DNA from: [Erwinia] mediterraneensis
GTDB lineage: Bacteria > Pseudomonadota > Gammaproteobacteria > Enterobacterales > Enterobacteriaceae
NCBI RefSeq assembly: GCF_900604315.1
Contig: NZ_LR026978.1
Coordinates: 1,901,615-1,965,614 of the forward strand
Direction: 5' to 3'
DNA: 64,000 bases
Below the pieces are notes generated by a model. The model saw nothing but the letters and a program-made list of their open reading frames with translations. It ran no database searches and was not told the origin of the DNA. Below, piece after piece: positions 49,176 through 61,494 of the stretch (position 1 is the stretch's first letter; each line of letters opens with the position of its first letter). Both the position numbers and the translations under genes were made by a program.

Positions 49176-49817
49176 ATGGCTGTCGCTGCCAACAAACGTT
49201 CGGTAATGACGCTGTTTTCTGGTCCGACTGACATTTTCAGCCATCAGGTTCGTATCGTACTGGCCGAAAAAGGTGTCAGCGTGGAGATCGAGCAGGTGGA
49301 AACGGATAACCTGCCGCAGGATCTGATTGACCTCAACCCGTATCGCACCGTGCCGACACTGGTAGATCGTGAACTGACGCTGTATGAATCGCGCATCATC
49401 ATGGAATACCTTGACGAGCGCTTCCCACACCCGCCACTGATGCCGGTTTACCCGGTGGCCCGTGGTGAAAGCCGCCTGATGATGCACCGTATTGAGCAGG
49501 ACTGGTACAGCCTGATGCGCACCGTAGAAAACAGCAGCGGTCAGGAAGCGGAAACAGCCCGTAAGCAGTTGCGCGAAGAGATTCTGGCGATTGCGCCGCT
49601 GTTTGCCCGTACGCCATTCTTTATGAGCGAAGAGTTCAGCCTGGTGGATTGCTATCTGGCACCCTTGCTGTGGCGCTTACCTTCACTGGGCATTGAACTG
49701 ACCGGTGCCGGCTCCAAAGAGCTGAAAGGCTATATGAACCGCGTGTTTGAACGTGACTCTTTCCTGGCTTCATTAACCGAAGCAGAACGTGAAATGCGCC
49801 TGCAATCCCGGGGCTAA
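49176..49817 (+). CDS. sspA: Stringent starvation protein A
   Basis: 213 residues from ATG 49176 (MAVAANKRSVMTLFSG), behind TTGGAGG. GST-fold RNA-polymerase-associated protein that changes transcription in stationary phase and under acid stress. The GST-like N-domain motif TDIFSHQVRIVLAEKGV and the surface pocket motif PHPPLMPVYPVARGESRL are conserved. Forms an operon with sspB, 3 bp apart. Confidence 0.97.
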   Translation: MAVAANKRSVMTLFSGPTDIFSHQVRIVLAEKGVSVEIEQVETDNLPQDLIDLNPYRTVPTLVDRELTLYESRIIMEYLDERFPHPPLMPVYPVARGESRLMMHRIEQDWYSLMRTVENSSGQEAETARKQLREEILAIAPLFARTPFFMSEEFSLVDCYLAPLLWRLPSLGIELTGAGSKELKGYMNRVFERDSFLASLTEAEREMRLQSRG

Positions 49818-49820
49818 TGT

Positions 49821-50306
49821 ATGGAAATGTCTCAACTTACCGCACGTCGTCCTTATCTGCTACGCGCGTTCTACGACTGGCTGCTTGATAACCAACTTAC
49901 CCCGCATCTGGTGGTGGATATTAATCTGCCGGGGGTACAGGTGCCGCTGGAGTATGCGCGTGATGGACAGATCGTGTTGAATATCGCGCCGCGCGCGGTC
50001 GGTAACCTGGATCTGGGCAACGATCAGGTGCGCTTTAATGCCCGTTTCGGTGGCGTGCCGCGCCAGGTGACTGTGCCGATGGCGGCGATCCTGGCTATTT
50101 ACGCTCGTGAAAACGGCGCAGGCACCATGTTCGAGCCGGAACCGGCTTATGAACGTGCGGAGCTGGAAGAATCTGCGGACCAGGATGAGACGGTCATGTC
50201 GGTGATTGATGGCGATCGCCCGGACAATGCCAGCGATGAGGATCACTCGCCGGATGATGAACCCCCGCCGCGTGGCGGACGTCCTTCGCTGCGTGTGGTG
50301 AAATAA
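49821..50306 (+). CDS. sspB: ClpXP adaptor SspB
   Basis: 161 residues. It delivers ssrA-tagged proteins and RseA fragments to ClpXP. N-terminal substrate-binding domain (YLLRAFYDWLLDNQLTPHLVVDINLPGVQVP, residues 1-~112), an acidic flexible linker, and the C-terminal ClpX-binding peptide GGRPSLRVVK. Start ATG 49821 aligns with E. coli MDLSQLT. Confidence 0.97.
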   Translation: MEMSQLTARRPYLLRAFYDWLLDNQLTPHLVVDINLPGVQVPLEYARDGQIVLNIAPRAVGNLDLGNDQVRFNARFGGVPRQVTVPMAAILAIYARENGAGTMFEPEPAYERAELEESADQDETVMSVIDGDRPDNASDEDHSPDDEPPPRGGRPSLRVVK

Positions 50307-50334
50307 CCTTTCATCACTCTGTCGGCTACAACGC

Positions 50335-50371
50335 AACCTTCCGTTATCTACAGCGTAACGGAAGGTTTTTT
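50335..50371 (+). terminator. sspAB terminator
   Basis: AACCTTCCGTTA and TAACGGAAGGTT stem followed by T6. Confidence 0.9.
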
Positions 50372-50421
50372 ACGCCGACAGCAAGCTGCAGGCCCCGCCG
50401 TCAACCACTGCCATATGGCCA

Positions 50422-50457
50422 TAAAAAAACGCCTCTCCCTGACGGGAGAAGCGTTTT
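50422..50457 (-). terminator. gltBD terminator
   Basis: Minus strand: AAAACGCTTCTCCCG and CGGGAGAGGCGTTTTTTT around a short loop, 31 bp after the gltD stop. Confidence 0.88.
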
Positions 50458-50488
50458 CGCGTGCATAAACCGTGACAGATGCGCGGGC

Positions 50489-51916
<1,428 letters not shown>

Positions 51917-54900
51917 TTACTGCGCCTGCACCCGCAGCTCAGCTGCGGAACGGCTACGGTGACCCAACAATGCTTTGACATCGCTGGACTTCGGTTTAAC
52001 CAGCGCGAATTTAGCTGACCAGGCTGGCCAGTTAGCCAGGATCTCTTCGCCACGTGATGAGCGGGTATGCTGTACGTGCTCGGTAATCAGTCCACGCAGA
52101 TGCTCTTCATGGATCGCCAGCTCATCGACATTCAGTACTTCTACCAGTTCCGGGTTAACGCGTTTACGGAATTCGCCATCTTCATCCAGAACATAGGCAA
52201 AACCGCCGGTCATCCCTGCACCAAAGTTCACGCCGGTGCGGCCCAGAACGCAGACGATACCGCCTGTCATATATTCGCAGCCGTTATCACCAATGCCTTC
52301 TACCACGGTAATCGCACCGGAGTTACGCACCGCGAAGCGCTCGCCCGCGCGGCCTGCGGCAAACAGCTTACCGCCCGTCGCGCCATACAGGCAGGTGTTA
52401 CCGGCGATGGTCGCTTCATGGCTGCGGAAGGCGGAGCCTACCGGAGGACGAATCGCCAGCACGCCGCCTGCCATTCCTTTACCGACGTAGTCGTTGGCAT
52501 CGCCGGTCAGCGTCAGTTCAACGCCGCCCGCATTCCAGACGCCGAAGCTCTGGCCCGCGGTGCCGGTGAAGAAGGCGCGGACAGGATCGCCCGCCAGCCC
52601 CTGGTCGCCATGAATGGCCGCGATTGCCCCGGAGAGCGTCGCGCCCACTGAACGGTCGGTGTTACGGATGTCAAAGTAGAAGGTTTTGCTCTGCTTCGCT
52701 TCGACATACGGCATCGCCTGCTCGTACAGCGCTTTGTTCAGCTCGCCTTTATCAAACGGCGGGTTGTCTTCGGTGCAGTACACCGCTTTACCCGGCATCG
52801 GCGTCGCGGTTTTCAGCAGTGATGACAGATCCAGGTTCTGCTGTTTGGCGGTAAAACCGTCAAGCTCTTTCAGCAGATCGGTACGGCCAATCAGGTCGGT
52901 CAGGCGCTTCACGCCCAGTTCCGCCATGATTTCACGCGTTTCCCGCGCAATAAATTCAAAGTAGTTGGTTACTTTGAATGGCAGGCCGTGGTAATGGTTC
53001 TTACGCAGCTTCTCATCCTGGGTTGCCACGCCGGTTGCACAGTTGTTGAGATGGCAGATTCGCAGGTATTTACAGCCCAGCGCCACCATCGGACCAGTGC
53101 CGAAACCAAAGCTCTCCGCGCCCAGAATCGCCGCCTTGATAATATCGCGTCCGGTTTTCAGACCGCCATCCACCTGCAGACGGATTTTGTGACGCAGACC
53201 GTTGGCAACCAGCGCCTGCTGGGTCTCCACCAGTCCCAGCTCCCACGGACAGCCCGCATATTTCACGGAGCTGAGCGGGCTGGCGCCTGTACCGCCGTCA
53301 TAGCCGGCAATGGTAATCAGATCCGCATAGGCCTTGGCAACGCCGGTAGCGATAGTGCCCACGCCTGGCTCAGACACCAGCTTCACGGAAATCATCGCTT
53401 TCGGGTTGACCTGCTTCAGGTCAAAAATCAGCTGGGCCAGATCCTCGATAGAGTAGATATCGTGGTGCGGCGGCGGGGAAATCAGCGTGACGCCCGGCAC
53501 CGAATAGCGCAGTTTCGCGATATAAGGGGTCACTTTATCCCCTGGCAGCTGACCGCCTTCGCCCGGCTTGGCACCCTGAGCCACCTTAATCTGAATCACG
53601 TCAGCGTTGACCAGGTAGGCCGGCGTTACGCCGAAACGGCCCGATGCCACCTGCTTGATACGGGACACTTTATTGGTGCCGTAGCGCGCCGGATCTTCGC
53701 CGCCCTCGCCGGAGTTGGAGTAGCCGCCGAGGCTGTTCATCGCTTCAGCCAGCGACTCATGCGCTTCCGGACTCAGTGCACCGATAGACATTGCGGCAGT
53801 ATCAAAGCGTTTGTACAGCTCGCTGGCGGGTTCGACCTCATCAATGCTGACGGGCTGCGTCCCCGGCTGCAGCTCCAGCAAATCACGCAGGGTCGCCACC
53901 GGACGCTCATTCACCAGCTTCGCATACTGCTGATAATCGCTGTATGCGCCGCTCTGTACGGCGCGCTGCAGCGTTCCTACCACGTCCGGGTTATAGGCAT
54001 GATACTCGCCACCGTGGACATATTTCAGCAGGCCGCCCTGATCCAGCGGTTTGCGCTGTAGCCAGGCGCGTTTCGCCAGATTCACCAGATCCTGCTGGAA
54101 GTCAGCGAAGTTGGCGCCGCTGATACGGCTGACCACGCCCTGGAAGCAGAGGCTGGAGACGTTGGCATGCAGACCTACCGCTTCAAACAGTTTCGAGCAA
54201 CGATACGAGGCGATGGTAGAGATGCCCATTTTGGACATGATCTTATACAGGCCTTTGTTGATGCCGTTACGGTAGTTCAGCATCAGTGAGCGATAATCTT
54301 TTTCGATCACGTTGCTGTCAGCCATTTTCGCCAGCGACTCGTAGGCCAGGTAAGGATAAATGGCAGTCGCGCCAAAGCCCAGCAGCACGGCAAAGTGGTG
54401 GGGATCGCGCGCGCTGGCGGTTTCCACGATGATGTTAGCGTCACAGCGCAGGTTTTTATCAACCAGACGCGTCTGCACCGCACCCACAATCATCGGCGCA
54501 GGCACCGGCAGGCGCGTTTCGCTGATGGCGCGGTCAGAGAGCACCAGCAGTACGGTGCCGTTGCGTACCATGTTTTCCGCTTCATCACACAGACGATGAA
54601 TGGTCTGTTCCAGTGTCTCCTGCGCCGGATCGAAGGTGCAATCCAGCGTATCGGCGCGATAATATTCGCCTTCCAGTGAGGTCAGCTGATTAAAGTCAGA
54701 CCAGAGCAGGATGGGCGATTTAAAGCTGACGCGGTGCGCCTGACCTTCCGCTTCACAGAAGACGTTCATCTCACGACCTATGCTGGTCGCCAGCGACATC
54801 ACGTGATTCTCACGCAGCGGATCGATAGGCGGGTTGGTCACCTGAGCAAACTGCTGGCGGAAGTAATCGTAAATGATACGCGGGCGGCTGGAGAGCACGG

Positions 54901-56383
54901 CAAAGGGGGTGTCGTCACCCATGGAGCCTACTGCTTCCTGCCCGTTTTCGCCCAGCACGCGGATGATGCCATCCAGCTCTTCGCTGCTGTAAGCGAACTG
55001 CTTCTGATAAGTTGCCAGCTGGACGTCGTTCAGCTCGCGGCTGCCCACCTGATCGTCCGGCAGATCTTCAAACGGCACCAGACGCTTAACGTTTTTCTCC
55101 ATCCACTCTTTATAGGGATGGCGGCTTTTCAGATCGTTGTCCGTTTCTGCGGAATGCAGGATACGCCCGATACGGGTATCGATGACCATCAGTTCGCCCG
55201 GTCCTACGCGGCCTTTCTCGACCACTTCGTCAGGCTGATAGTCCCAGATGCCTACTTCAGAGGCGCAGGTGATCAGTTTGTCTTTGGTAATCACGTAGCG
55301 CGCCGGACGCAGACCATTACGATCAAGGTTACAGGCTGCGTAGCGGCCATCGGACATCACGATGCCTGCCGGGCCATCCCAGGGCTCCATATGCATCGAG
55401 TTGAAGTCGAAGAAGGCGCGCAACTCAGGATCCATATCCGGGTTGTTTTGCCAGGCTGGCGGCACCAGCAGACGCATCGCACGGATCAGGTCCATCCCAC
55501 CGTTCAGAAACAGCTCCAGCATATTATCCATGGAGCTGGAGTCAGAGCCGGTTTCGTTGACAAAGGGACCGGCGCTTTGCAGATCGGGGATCAGCGGCGT
55601 ATTAAATTTATAGGCACGCGCACGCGCCCACTGACGGTTACCGGCAATGGTATTGATCTCGCCGTTGTGTGCCATATAGCGGAACGGCTGCGCCAGCGGC
55701 CAGCGCGGCACGGTATTGGTAGAAAATCGCTGATGGAAAAGACAGATAGCCGATTCCAGACGCAGATCCGCCAGGTCCAGGTAGAAGCGCGGCAGGTCAG
55801 CCGGCATACACAGACCTTTATAGATATTGACCTGGTTGGAGAAGCTACAGATGTAGAACTCTTTGTCGTCGGTCAGCTCCATGCGCTTTTCAATGCGGCG
55901 ACGGGCCATATAGAGACGACGCTCCATATCGCGTGTACGCCAGCCGGCAGGCGCGTTAATAAACAGCTGCTGGATGCGCGGCATGGAGGAGAGGGCGATC
56001 TCCCCTAGTACGTCCTGATTCACCGGCACGTCGCGCCAGCCCACCACGGAGAGGGTTTCGCGCAGCACTTCTTCTTCTACCACGCGGCGGCTTGCCTGAG
56101 CCTGCTGCTCATCGTTGCTGAGGAAAATCATGCCGACAGCGTAATTCTTCGCTAAGCGCCAGCCTTTCTCTTCGGCCACCACGCGGAAAAAGCGGTCAGG
56201 TTTTTGTAATAACAGACCACAGCCGTCGCCGGTCTTGCCGTCAGCAAGGATCGCGCCACGGTGTTGCATTCTGGCCAGTGCATGAATGGCGGTACGCACT
56301 ACCTTGTGGCTAGGTTCGCCTTCTATATGGGCGATCAGGCCGAAACCACAGTTATCCTTTTCAAGGGATTTGTCATACAACAT
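51917..56383 (-). CDS. gltB: Glutamate synthase large subunit
   Basis: 1488 residues. Makes glutamate from glutamine and 2-oxoglutarate. From ATG 56383 (GGGGAGG nine bases upstream) the propeptide is [11 protein letters not shown], cleaved before Cys12, the catalytic N-terminal nucleophile ([15 protein letters not shown]). The class-II amidotransferase domain is followed by a central domain, the FMN/3Fe-4S synthase domain ([20 protein letters not shown]) and a C-terminal β-helix. An E. coli-type longer start is not available close upstream. Confidence 0.98.
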   Translation of the reverse strand: MLYDKSLEKDNCGFGLIAHIEGEPSHKVVRTAIHALARMQHRGAILADGKTGDGCGLLLQKPDRFFRVVAEEKGWRLAKNYAVGMIFLSNDEQQAQASRRVVEEEVLRETLSVVGWRDVPVNQDVLGEIALSSMPRIQQLFINAPAGWRTRDMERRLYMARRRIEKRMELTDDKEFYICSFSNQVNIYKGLCMPADLPRFYLDLADLRLESAICLFHQRFSTNTVPRWPLAQPFRYMAHNGEINTIAGNRQWARARAYKFNTPLIPDLQSAGPFVNETGSDSSSMDNMLELFLNGGMDLIRAMRLLVPPAWQNNPDMDPELRAFFDFNSMHMEPWDGPAGIVMSDGRYAACNLDRNGLRPARYVITKDKLITCASEVGIWDYQPDEVVEKGRVGPGELMVIDTRIGRILHSAETDNDLKSRHPYKEWMEKNVKRLVPFEDLPDDQVGSRELNDVQLATYQKQFAYSSEELDGIIRVLGENGQEAVGSMGDDTPFAVLSSRPRIIYDYFRQQFAQVTNPPIDPLRENHVMSLATSIGREMNVFCEAEGQAHRVSFKSPILLWSDFNQLTSLEGEYYRADTLDCTFDPAQETLEQTIHRLCDEAENMVRNGTVLLVLSDRAISETRLPVPAPMIVGAVQTRLVDKNLRCDANIIVETASARDPHHFAVLLGFGATAIYPYLAYESLAKMADSNVIEKDYRSLMLNYRNGINKGLYKIMSKMGISTIASYRCSKLFEAVGLHANVSSLCFQGVVSRISGANFADFQQDLVNLAKRAWLQRKPLDQGGLLKYVHGGEYHAYNPDVVGTLQRAVQSGAYSDYQQYAKLVNERPVATLRDLLELQPGTQPVSIDEVEPASELYKRFDTAAMSIGALSPEAHESLAEAMNSLGGYSNSGEGGEDPARYGTNKVSRIKQVASGRFGVTPAYLVNADVIQIKVAQGAKPGEGGQLPGDKVTPYIAKLRYSVPGVTLISPPPHHDIYSIEDLAQLIFDLKQVNPKAMISVKLVSEPGVGTIATGVAKAYADLITIAGYDGGTGASPLSSVKYAGCPWELGLVETQQALVANGLRHKIRLQVDGGLKTGRDIIKAAILGAESFGFGTGPMVALGCKYLRICHLNNCATGVATQDEKLRKNHYHGLPFKVTNYFEFIARETREIMAELGVKRLTDLIGRTDLLKELDGFTAKQQNLDLSSLLKTATPMPGKAVYCTEDNPPFDKGELNKALYEQAMPYVEAKQSKTFYFDIRNTDRSVGATLSGAIAAIHGDQGLAGDPVRAFFTGTAGQSFGVWNAGGVELTLTGDANDYVGKGMAGGVLAIRPPVGSAFRSHEATIAGNTCLYGATGGKLFAAGRAGERFAVRNSGAITVVEGIGDNGCEYMTGGIVCVLGRTGVNFGAGMTGGFAYVLDEDGEFRKRVNPELVEVLNVDELAIHEEHLRGLITEHVQHTRSSRGEEILANWPAWSAKFALVKPKSSDVKALLGHRSRSAAELRVQAQ

Positions 56384-57221
56384 TTCAGTGAACCTCCCCA
56401 GGCTCTGTGGATTCCCGCAAGCGTCGGCGGTCAGGCGCAGAAAGGGTATAGCGACGGGTTAGCGCATCATGCGCGGCATCCATGGTCGCCCCTTGTCTGT
56501 TTGGCCGTTGGCGTCGGTGTCACAAGCGTCTTGGACTTGTTACAGGGGGAATCTCTGTTACTGCATAAATATGACGGATGGACCACCCGTCCAGAAAGCT
56601 TCCAGCGGAATCCCAACTTATCGGGAAAGCGTACGCAGGTCAAATAGCGTACCTGGTTGTGATTTATTCGCGCCTGGTTGGCTTATATTGTTGTTTATAA
56701 AAGATTTTGATCCATATTGGAAGACAATAGACCCGACAGAGCGGGCCACAGAAATGTGAACTGACTCACTGTTGGGCAGCGGCCATATCTCTGAACCATG
56801 CTGGCGCCATGGGATTTTGTAGCATGATATGCTGTTTGCTCGTGGTGAGGCGCAGGATGTATCTGTTTTTCTTATATCAGCATATTTGAATCAAATTGCC
56901 AGTCTTCATTAGAAAAATTAATCGTGAAAAAACTGATTAAATTTTCAGAAAAGATGCATGAGTATGCGAAAGAAAATGCAAGGCCCTGACCCTGAAGAGA
57001 GCCATGGTTCTGATTAGCGTTATATGTAGCGTTAATCGCGCGTTCAGACGGGCTTTCAGATTATGCAGTTGACAAAATTAGTCAAGCGTTTTACCGCCTG
57101 GCGTGACGCGTGGCTTACAAGGGCGTCACGCGCGTCGGGCGACGTTGATGCGGCTGCGCTGGCTGACCCGCTGGCAGACGATTTACGTTATGATAGGGAC
57201 GTTTTTCAGCCAGGAGTCACT
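56384..57221. other. Divergent gltB-arcB region, about 840 bp, no supported gene
   Basis: Likely holds the gltB promoter and leader (E. coli gltB is Lrp-controlled) and the arcB promoter. An in-frame open stretch of 53 codons (57063-57221) precedes arcB, but the conserved ArcB start and ribosome site are at 57222. AT-rich from 56880 to 56960. E. coli yhcC, which lies between these genes, is absent. Confidence 0.5.
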
Positions 57222-59579
57222 ATGAAACAAATTCGTCTGTTAGCCCAGTACTACGTCGATTTGATGGTCAAGCTGGGGCTGGTGCGTTTTTCACTGCTGC
57301 TGGCATCAGCGCTGGTGGTGCTGGCTATGGTGGTGCAGATGGCCGTCACCATGGTGCTGCGTGGACATGTCGAAAGTATCGACATGGTGCGCTCCATCTT
57401 CTTTGGGCTGCTGATTACCCCCTGGGCGGTCTATTTTCTTTCCGTGGTGGTCGATCAACTGGAAGAGTCGCGTCAGCGGCTGGCGCGGCTGGTGGATAAG
57501 CTGGAGGAGATGCGCACCCGCGACCTTGAGCTTAATCAACAGATGAAAGAGACCATCAGTCAGCTCAACCAGGAGATTGCCGACCGTATTAAAGCGGAAG
57601 ACGCGCGCAAACAGGTGATGGACAAGCTGCGTGAAGAGATGGCGCGCCGCGAACAGGCGCAGATCGAGCTGGAACAGCAATCTTCATTTCTGCGCTCCTT
57701 CCTTGATGCTTCACCGGACCTGGTTTTTTATCGCAATATCGACAAGCAATTCTCTGGCTGCAATCGCGCCATGGAGTTGCTCACCGGGAAAAGCGAGAAA
57801 CAGCTGATTGGCCTGACGCCGCGCGATATCTATGACGACGAGACGGCGAGCAAAGTGCTGGAAACAGACGAAAAAGTTTTTCGCCACAACGTGGCGCTCA
57901 CTTACGAGCAGTGGCTGCAATATCCTGACGGGCGTAAGGCCTGTTTCGAAATCCGTAAGGTGCCTTATTACGACCGCGTAGGTAAACGCAGCGGACTGAT
58001 GGGCTTTGGCCGTGATATTACTGAACGTAAGCGCTATCAGGACGCGCTGGAGAATGCCAGCCGCGAGAAGACCACCTTTATCTCAACGATCAGCCACGAG
58101 CTGCGTACGCCGCTTAATGGCATCGTTGGCCTCAGCCGTATCCTGCTGGATACCGATCTGAATCAGGAGCAGCTGAAGTTCCTGAAAACGATTCATGTCT
58201 CCGCCATCACGCTGGGAAATATCTTTAATGACGTGATTGAGATGGACAAAATAGAGCGACGTAAGGTGCAGCTGGATAATCAGCCGCTCGACTTTGTCAG
58301 CTTCCTGGCTGAACTGGAAAATATCTCCGCGCTGCTGGCACAGCCAAAAGGGTTGAAGTTTGTGATGTCGCCACAGCTGCCGCTGCCTCACAAAATCTGT
58401 GCCGATGGCACCCGTCTGCGTCAGATCCTGTGGAACCTGATCGGCAATGCCGTGAAATTTACCCAGCAGGGCGAAATTGTGGTACGCGTCGCCTGGGAGC
58501 AGGATGAAACGCTGCGCTTTGAGGTGGAAGATTCCGGCATGGGCATCCCCCAGGATGAGCAGGATAAAATCTTTGCCATGTACTACCAGGTGAAAGATCA
58601 GCACGGCGGCAAACCGGCAACCGGCACCGGCATCGGCCTGGCCGTATCGCGCAGACTGGCGCAGGCGATGGGCGGCGATATTACCGTGCAGAGTGCGCCG
58701 GGCCAGGGTTCCTGCTTTACCGTGCTGATTAAAGCGCCTTGCCTGGCGGACGAGAGCGAGGATGAAGATCAGGAGGATCCGATGCCGTTGCCGGCGCTGC
58801 ATGTGCTGCTGGTGGAAGATATTGAGCTAAATGTGATTGTTGCCCGTTCGGTGCTGGAGAAACTGGGCTGCAGCGTCGAGGTAGCGATGAACGGCACCGA
58901 TGCTCTGGCGATGTTTGATCCACGCGAATTTGATCTGGTGCTGCTGGATATTCAGCTGCCGGATATGACCGGTCTGGATGTCTCACGCGCCATTCATCAG
59001 CGTCATCAGGGGGAAATGTTGCCGCCGCTGGTGGCGCTCACCGCCAACGTGCTGCGGGATAAAAAAGAGTATCTGGATGCAGGCATGGATGATGTGCTGA
59101 GTAAGCCGCTGGCAGTGCCGGCACTGACCGCCATGATCAAAAAATACTGGGATTATCAGGCGCAGCCGGAAGAGAGCGAGAGTGTGTCGCTACTGGATGA
59201 AAACCAGCTGTCGCTACTCGATTTGCCGATGCTGGAACAATACCTTGAACTGGTAGGGCCGGAACTGATCCATCAGAGCCTGGCGATGTTTGAGCAAATG
59301 ATGCCTGCCTACCTGGAGGTGCTGGACTCGAACATGATGGCGCGCGACCAGAAAGGGATTGCCGAAGAGGGGCATAAAATCAAAGGTGCAGCAGGCTCGG
59401 TGGGGTTACAGCATTTGCAGCAGCTGGCGAAACAGATTCAAAGCCCGGAACTGCCGGCATGGTGGGATAACGTACAGGAGTGGATCGACGAGCTGAAGCA
59501 GGACTGGCGTCATGATGTCGAGGTATTGCGTGACTGGGTAAAAGAAGCGGAAAAATCGCGCGGAGCAGAAAAAAAATGA
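57222..59579 (+). CDS. arcB: Aerobic respiration control sensor kinase ArcB
   Basis: 785 residues (E. coli 778) from ATG 57222 with CAGGAG upstream; it begins MKQIRLLAQYYVDL like E. coli. Two membrane segments (~22-77), a PAS domain (~155-270), HisKA with H292 (ISHELRTPLN), an ATPase domain with GTGIGLAVSRRL, a receiver with D576 (LLDIQLPDMTG) and an Hpt domain with H718 (EEGHKIKGAAGS). It senses quinone redox state and phosphorylates ArcA. The linker coiled coil differs most from E. coli, and the redox Cys180/Cys241 of E. coli are not obviously both kept. Its 3' end overlaps the arcZ terminator. Confidence 0.97.
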   Translation: MKQIRLLAQYYVDLMVKLGLVRFSLLLASALVVLAMVVQMAVTMVLRGHVESIDMVRSIFFGLLITPWAVYFLSVVVDQLEESRQRLARLVDKLEEMRTRDLELNQQMKETISQLNQEIADRIKAEDARKQVMDKLREEMARREQAQIELEQQSSFLRSFLDASPDLVFYRNIDKQFSGCNRAMELLTGKSEKQLIGLTPRDIYDDETASKVLETDEKVFRHNVALTYEQWLQYPDGRKACFEIRKVPYYDRVGKRSGLMGFGRDITERKRYQDALENASREKTTFISTISHELRTPLNGIVGLSRILLDTDLNQEQLKFLKTIHVSAITLGNIFNDVIEMDKIERRKVQLDNQPLDFVSFLAELENISALLAQPKGLKFVMSPQLPLPHKICADGTRLRQILWNLIGNAVKFTQQGEIVVRVAWEQDETLRFEVEDSGMGIPQDEQDKIFAMYYQVKDQHGGKPATGTGIGLAVSRRLAQAMGGDITVQSAPGQGSCFTVLIKAPCLADESEDEDQEDPMPLPALHVLLVEDIELNVIVARSVLEKLGCSVEVAMNGTDALAMFDPREFDLVLLDIQLPDMTGLDVSRAIHQRHQGEMLPPLVALTANVLRDKKEYLDAGMDDVLSKPLAVPALTAMIKKYWDYQAQPEESESVSLLDENQLSLLDLPMLEQYLELVGPELIHQSLAMFEQMMPAYLEVLDSNMMARDQKGIAEEGHKIKGAAGSVGLQHLQQLAKQIQSPELPAWWDNVQEWIDELKQDWRHDVEVLRDWVKEAEKSRGAEKK

Positions 59580-59693
59580 CCCCAGTCGAAACCGGGGTGC
59601 GCGAATACTGCGCCAACACCAGGGAAAAAGGTTGCTGTTGCTATTCTCGAAGAGTTATATCGCGAGCAGCAGCATGGTATTGGTTAACGCTTA
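59571..59693 (-). ncRNA. arcZ: Small RNA ArcZ
   Basis: The minus strand has the ArcZ 3' module: TTTCCCTGGTGTTGGCGCAG, then TATTCGCGCACCCCGG, a terminator stem CCCCGGTTTCGACTGGGG and a T8 tail, matching E. coli ArcZ nearly base for base. The 5' part is divergent. A promoter fits the expected start: TTGACA (complement of 59725-59730) and TAAGAT (complement of 59700-59705), spaced 19, giving a start near 59693 and a ~121-nt RNA. ArcZ is Hfq-dependent, activates rpoS and represses flhDC, and its promoter is ArcA-repressed in E. coli. The T tail lies inside the last codons of arcB. Confidence 0.92.
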
Positions 59694-59699
59694 CATAAC

Positions 59700-59730
59700 A
59701 TCTTAGCAAATCGCACTTTTGTTGTGTCAA
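59700..59730 (-). promoter_or_regulatory. arcZ promoter
   Basis: -35 TTGACA (perfect consensus) and -10 TAAGAT on the minus strand, 19-bp spacer, 7 bp before the deduced arcZ start. Confidence 0.65.
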
Positions 59731-59991
59731 GATTCATTAAGATGTGTGATGTTGAGCAGCGTTTAAATACAGAAAACATTAATTTGATGATACAGTCAAG
59801 TAAGGAATCACATTATGTGTTGCGTTGCTCTTTTTTTATCCAATTATAGCTGTTTTTTCTCCATATTGACCTGGTTGCGCAACTTTTCATCATCAGAGTG
59901 CCGATAAAATCGCGTGACCGCAAAAACTCCGGCCTTTTTTTGCTTTAAGTTAATGAAAATAAAACAATAAACAGGCGTCAGGGCGGGTGTA

Positions 59992-60007
59992 TCCAAAACG
60001 TTTTGGA
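59992..60007. promoter_or_regulatory. Operator-like palindrome TCCAAAACGTTTTGGA
   Basis: A perfect 16-bp palindrome in non-coding DNA between arcZ and mtgA. CG-centred palindromes of this kind are typical of LacI/GalR-family operators. No regulator or regulated gene is next to it. Confidence 0.4.
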
Positions 60008-60267
60008 AAGCAGCTGTAAATTTTTTTTTACTGCGTTTTTAACAATCGATCTTGCAAATTCATCCGCTTTTTTTTGTTTAATCACACCGCGATGCCAGTA
60101 AAGCATGGCGTACAAAATTGCATAAACTGCAGGTTAAGATGAATCGTCATTAAGCCATACTGAGGTTACTTCGAATACATTGTTAAGCCAGGCGAATGAT
60201 TTAATCATGGGCTTATCACAAATAGTTAAGTATTTAGCTTAAAATGTATTTTTCTGCTCAAGGCAAT

Positions 60268-60396
60268 GGAACCGGTTCCTAAACTGCGGAAGTCTTTGAT
60301 GTGGTAAGCAGATTTACTGTTCCTGTGTGAAAATGTATTAGTTACTAACTAATGATTGATGAATTAATCATCATGACTTTGCCTGACTCAGGCAAA
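60268..60396. promoter_or_regulatory. Cluster of three perfect inverted repeats upstream of mtgA
   Basis: GGAACCGGTTCC at 60268-60279 (LacI-like), ATTAGTTA-C-TAACTAAT at 60337-60353 (MarR/SlyA-like in form) and TTTGCCTGA-C-TCAGGCAAA at 60378-60396. They lie 60-190 bp before the mtgA start in a 760-bp gene-free stretch where E. coli has elbB. They may control mtgA or be what is left of a lost gene's promoter. Confidence 0.45.
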
Positions 60397-60454
60397 AATG
60401 GCGCGGTCACAGAGAGCAATTGATTAATGCATGAAACGGGTAAGAGATAATTGT

Positions 60455-61183
60455 ATGAGTAAGCGTAAAGGGAGTCCCTGGCTACGTATCAGACGCATTG
60501 TCGCACGGCTGCTGCTGGCGCTGGTGGGGATATGGGCGCTGGGCATTGTATTGTTTGCCTTTTTACCCGTACCTTTTTCCAGCGTCATGGTGGAAAGACA
60601 ACTTAACGCATGGCTGAGTGGCCGTTTTGAGTATGTCGCCCACTCAGACTGGGTGAGCATGGAGGAGATTTCTCCCTGGATGGCGCTGGCGGTGATTGCC
60701 TCTGAAGATCAAACCTTTCCTCAGCACTGGGGATTTGACCTTGCAGCTATTGAGTCTGTGCTGGGGAACAGTGACGGGGAACGGATGCGCGGGGCCTCTA
60801 CGCTTTCGCAGCAGACGGCGAAAAACCTGTTTCTCTGGAATGGCCGCAGCTGGGTGCGGAAAGGACTGGAGGCGGGCTTAACGCTGGGAATCGAAACGGT
60901 CTGGACCAAACGGCGTATCCTGACGGTTTATCTGAATATCGCCGAGTTCGGCGACGGCATTTTTGGCGTCGAAGCGGCAGCGCAGCGCTATTTTCACAAG
61001 TCCGCCCGTCAGCTTACTATAGCGGATGCGGCGTTACTGGCGGCAGTGCTGCCGAATCCCATCCGTTTTCACGCAGATGCCCCGTCAGGCTATATTCGCC
61101 AGCGTCAGCAGTGGATTATGCGTCAGATGCGTCAGATTGGCGGTGAAGGTTACCTGACGCGACATAAGCTGCATCAGAACTGA
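60455..61183 (+). CDS. mtgA: Monofunctional peptidoglycan transglycosylase MtgA
   Basis: 242 residues, same as E. coli, from ATG 60455; the upstream in-frame ATG at 60431 is less well placed. One membrane anchor (~15-38). GT51 motifs: [12 protein letters not shown] with the catalytic Glu, [33 protein letters not shown] and [20 protein letters not shown]. Polymerises lipid II into glycan strands. Convergent with npr. Confidence 0.97.
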   Translation: MSKRKGSPWLRIRRIVARLLLALVGIWALGIVLFAFLPVPFSSVMVERQLNAWLSGRFEYVAHSDWVSMEEISPWMALAVIASEDQTFPQHWGFDLAAIESVLGNSDGERMRGASTLSQQTAKNLFLWNGRSWVRKGLEAGLTLGIETVWTKRRILTVYLNIAEFGDGIFGVEAAAQRYFHKSARQLTIADAALLAAVLPNPIRFHADAPSGYIRQRQQWIMRQMRQIGGEGYLTRHKLHQN

Positions 61184-61221
61184 AAAACGCATGGGTTGCT
61201 GGCTCGGCCAGCTGCAGAGGG

Positions 61222-61494
61222 CTACTCTTCGTCAAAGCCCGCTTCAAACAGCTCGATGACCGCCGCCAGGGCTTCTGCCTCTTGCGGCCCACTGGCTTCA
61301 ATTTCGATGTGGCCTCCCTGCGCGGAGTCGAGCATCAACAGGGCAATCACGCTGCTGGCCTCCGCCTCGGTGCCCGCTTCATTACGCAGCAGGACTTCTG
61401 CATCAAAGCTTTGCACCAGCTCAAACAGCTTCATCGCCGGGCGGGCGTGCATGCCCAGCTTGTTTTTAATCTCAACAGTCTGCCTGACGGTCAT
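61222..61494 (-). CDS. npr: Phosphocarrier protein NPr
   Basis: 90 residues. HPr-family member of the nitrogen PTS. Phosphorylated His16 is in LGMHARPAM. Carries phosphate from PtsP to PtsN. Overlaps the rapZ stop by 4 bp (last gene of the rpoN cluster). Also called ptsO. Confidence 0.97.
   Translation of the reverse strand: MTVRQTVEIKNKLGMHARPAMKLFELVQSFDAEVLLRNEAGTEAEASSVIALLMLDSAQGGHIEIEASGPQEAEALAAVIELFEAGFDEE

Noticed and set aside
57063..57221. N-terminal extension of ArcB by 53 residues
   Set aside because: Open by chance; the conserved start MKQIRLLAQYY with CAGGAG is at 57222 and E. coli ArcB begins there.
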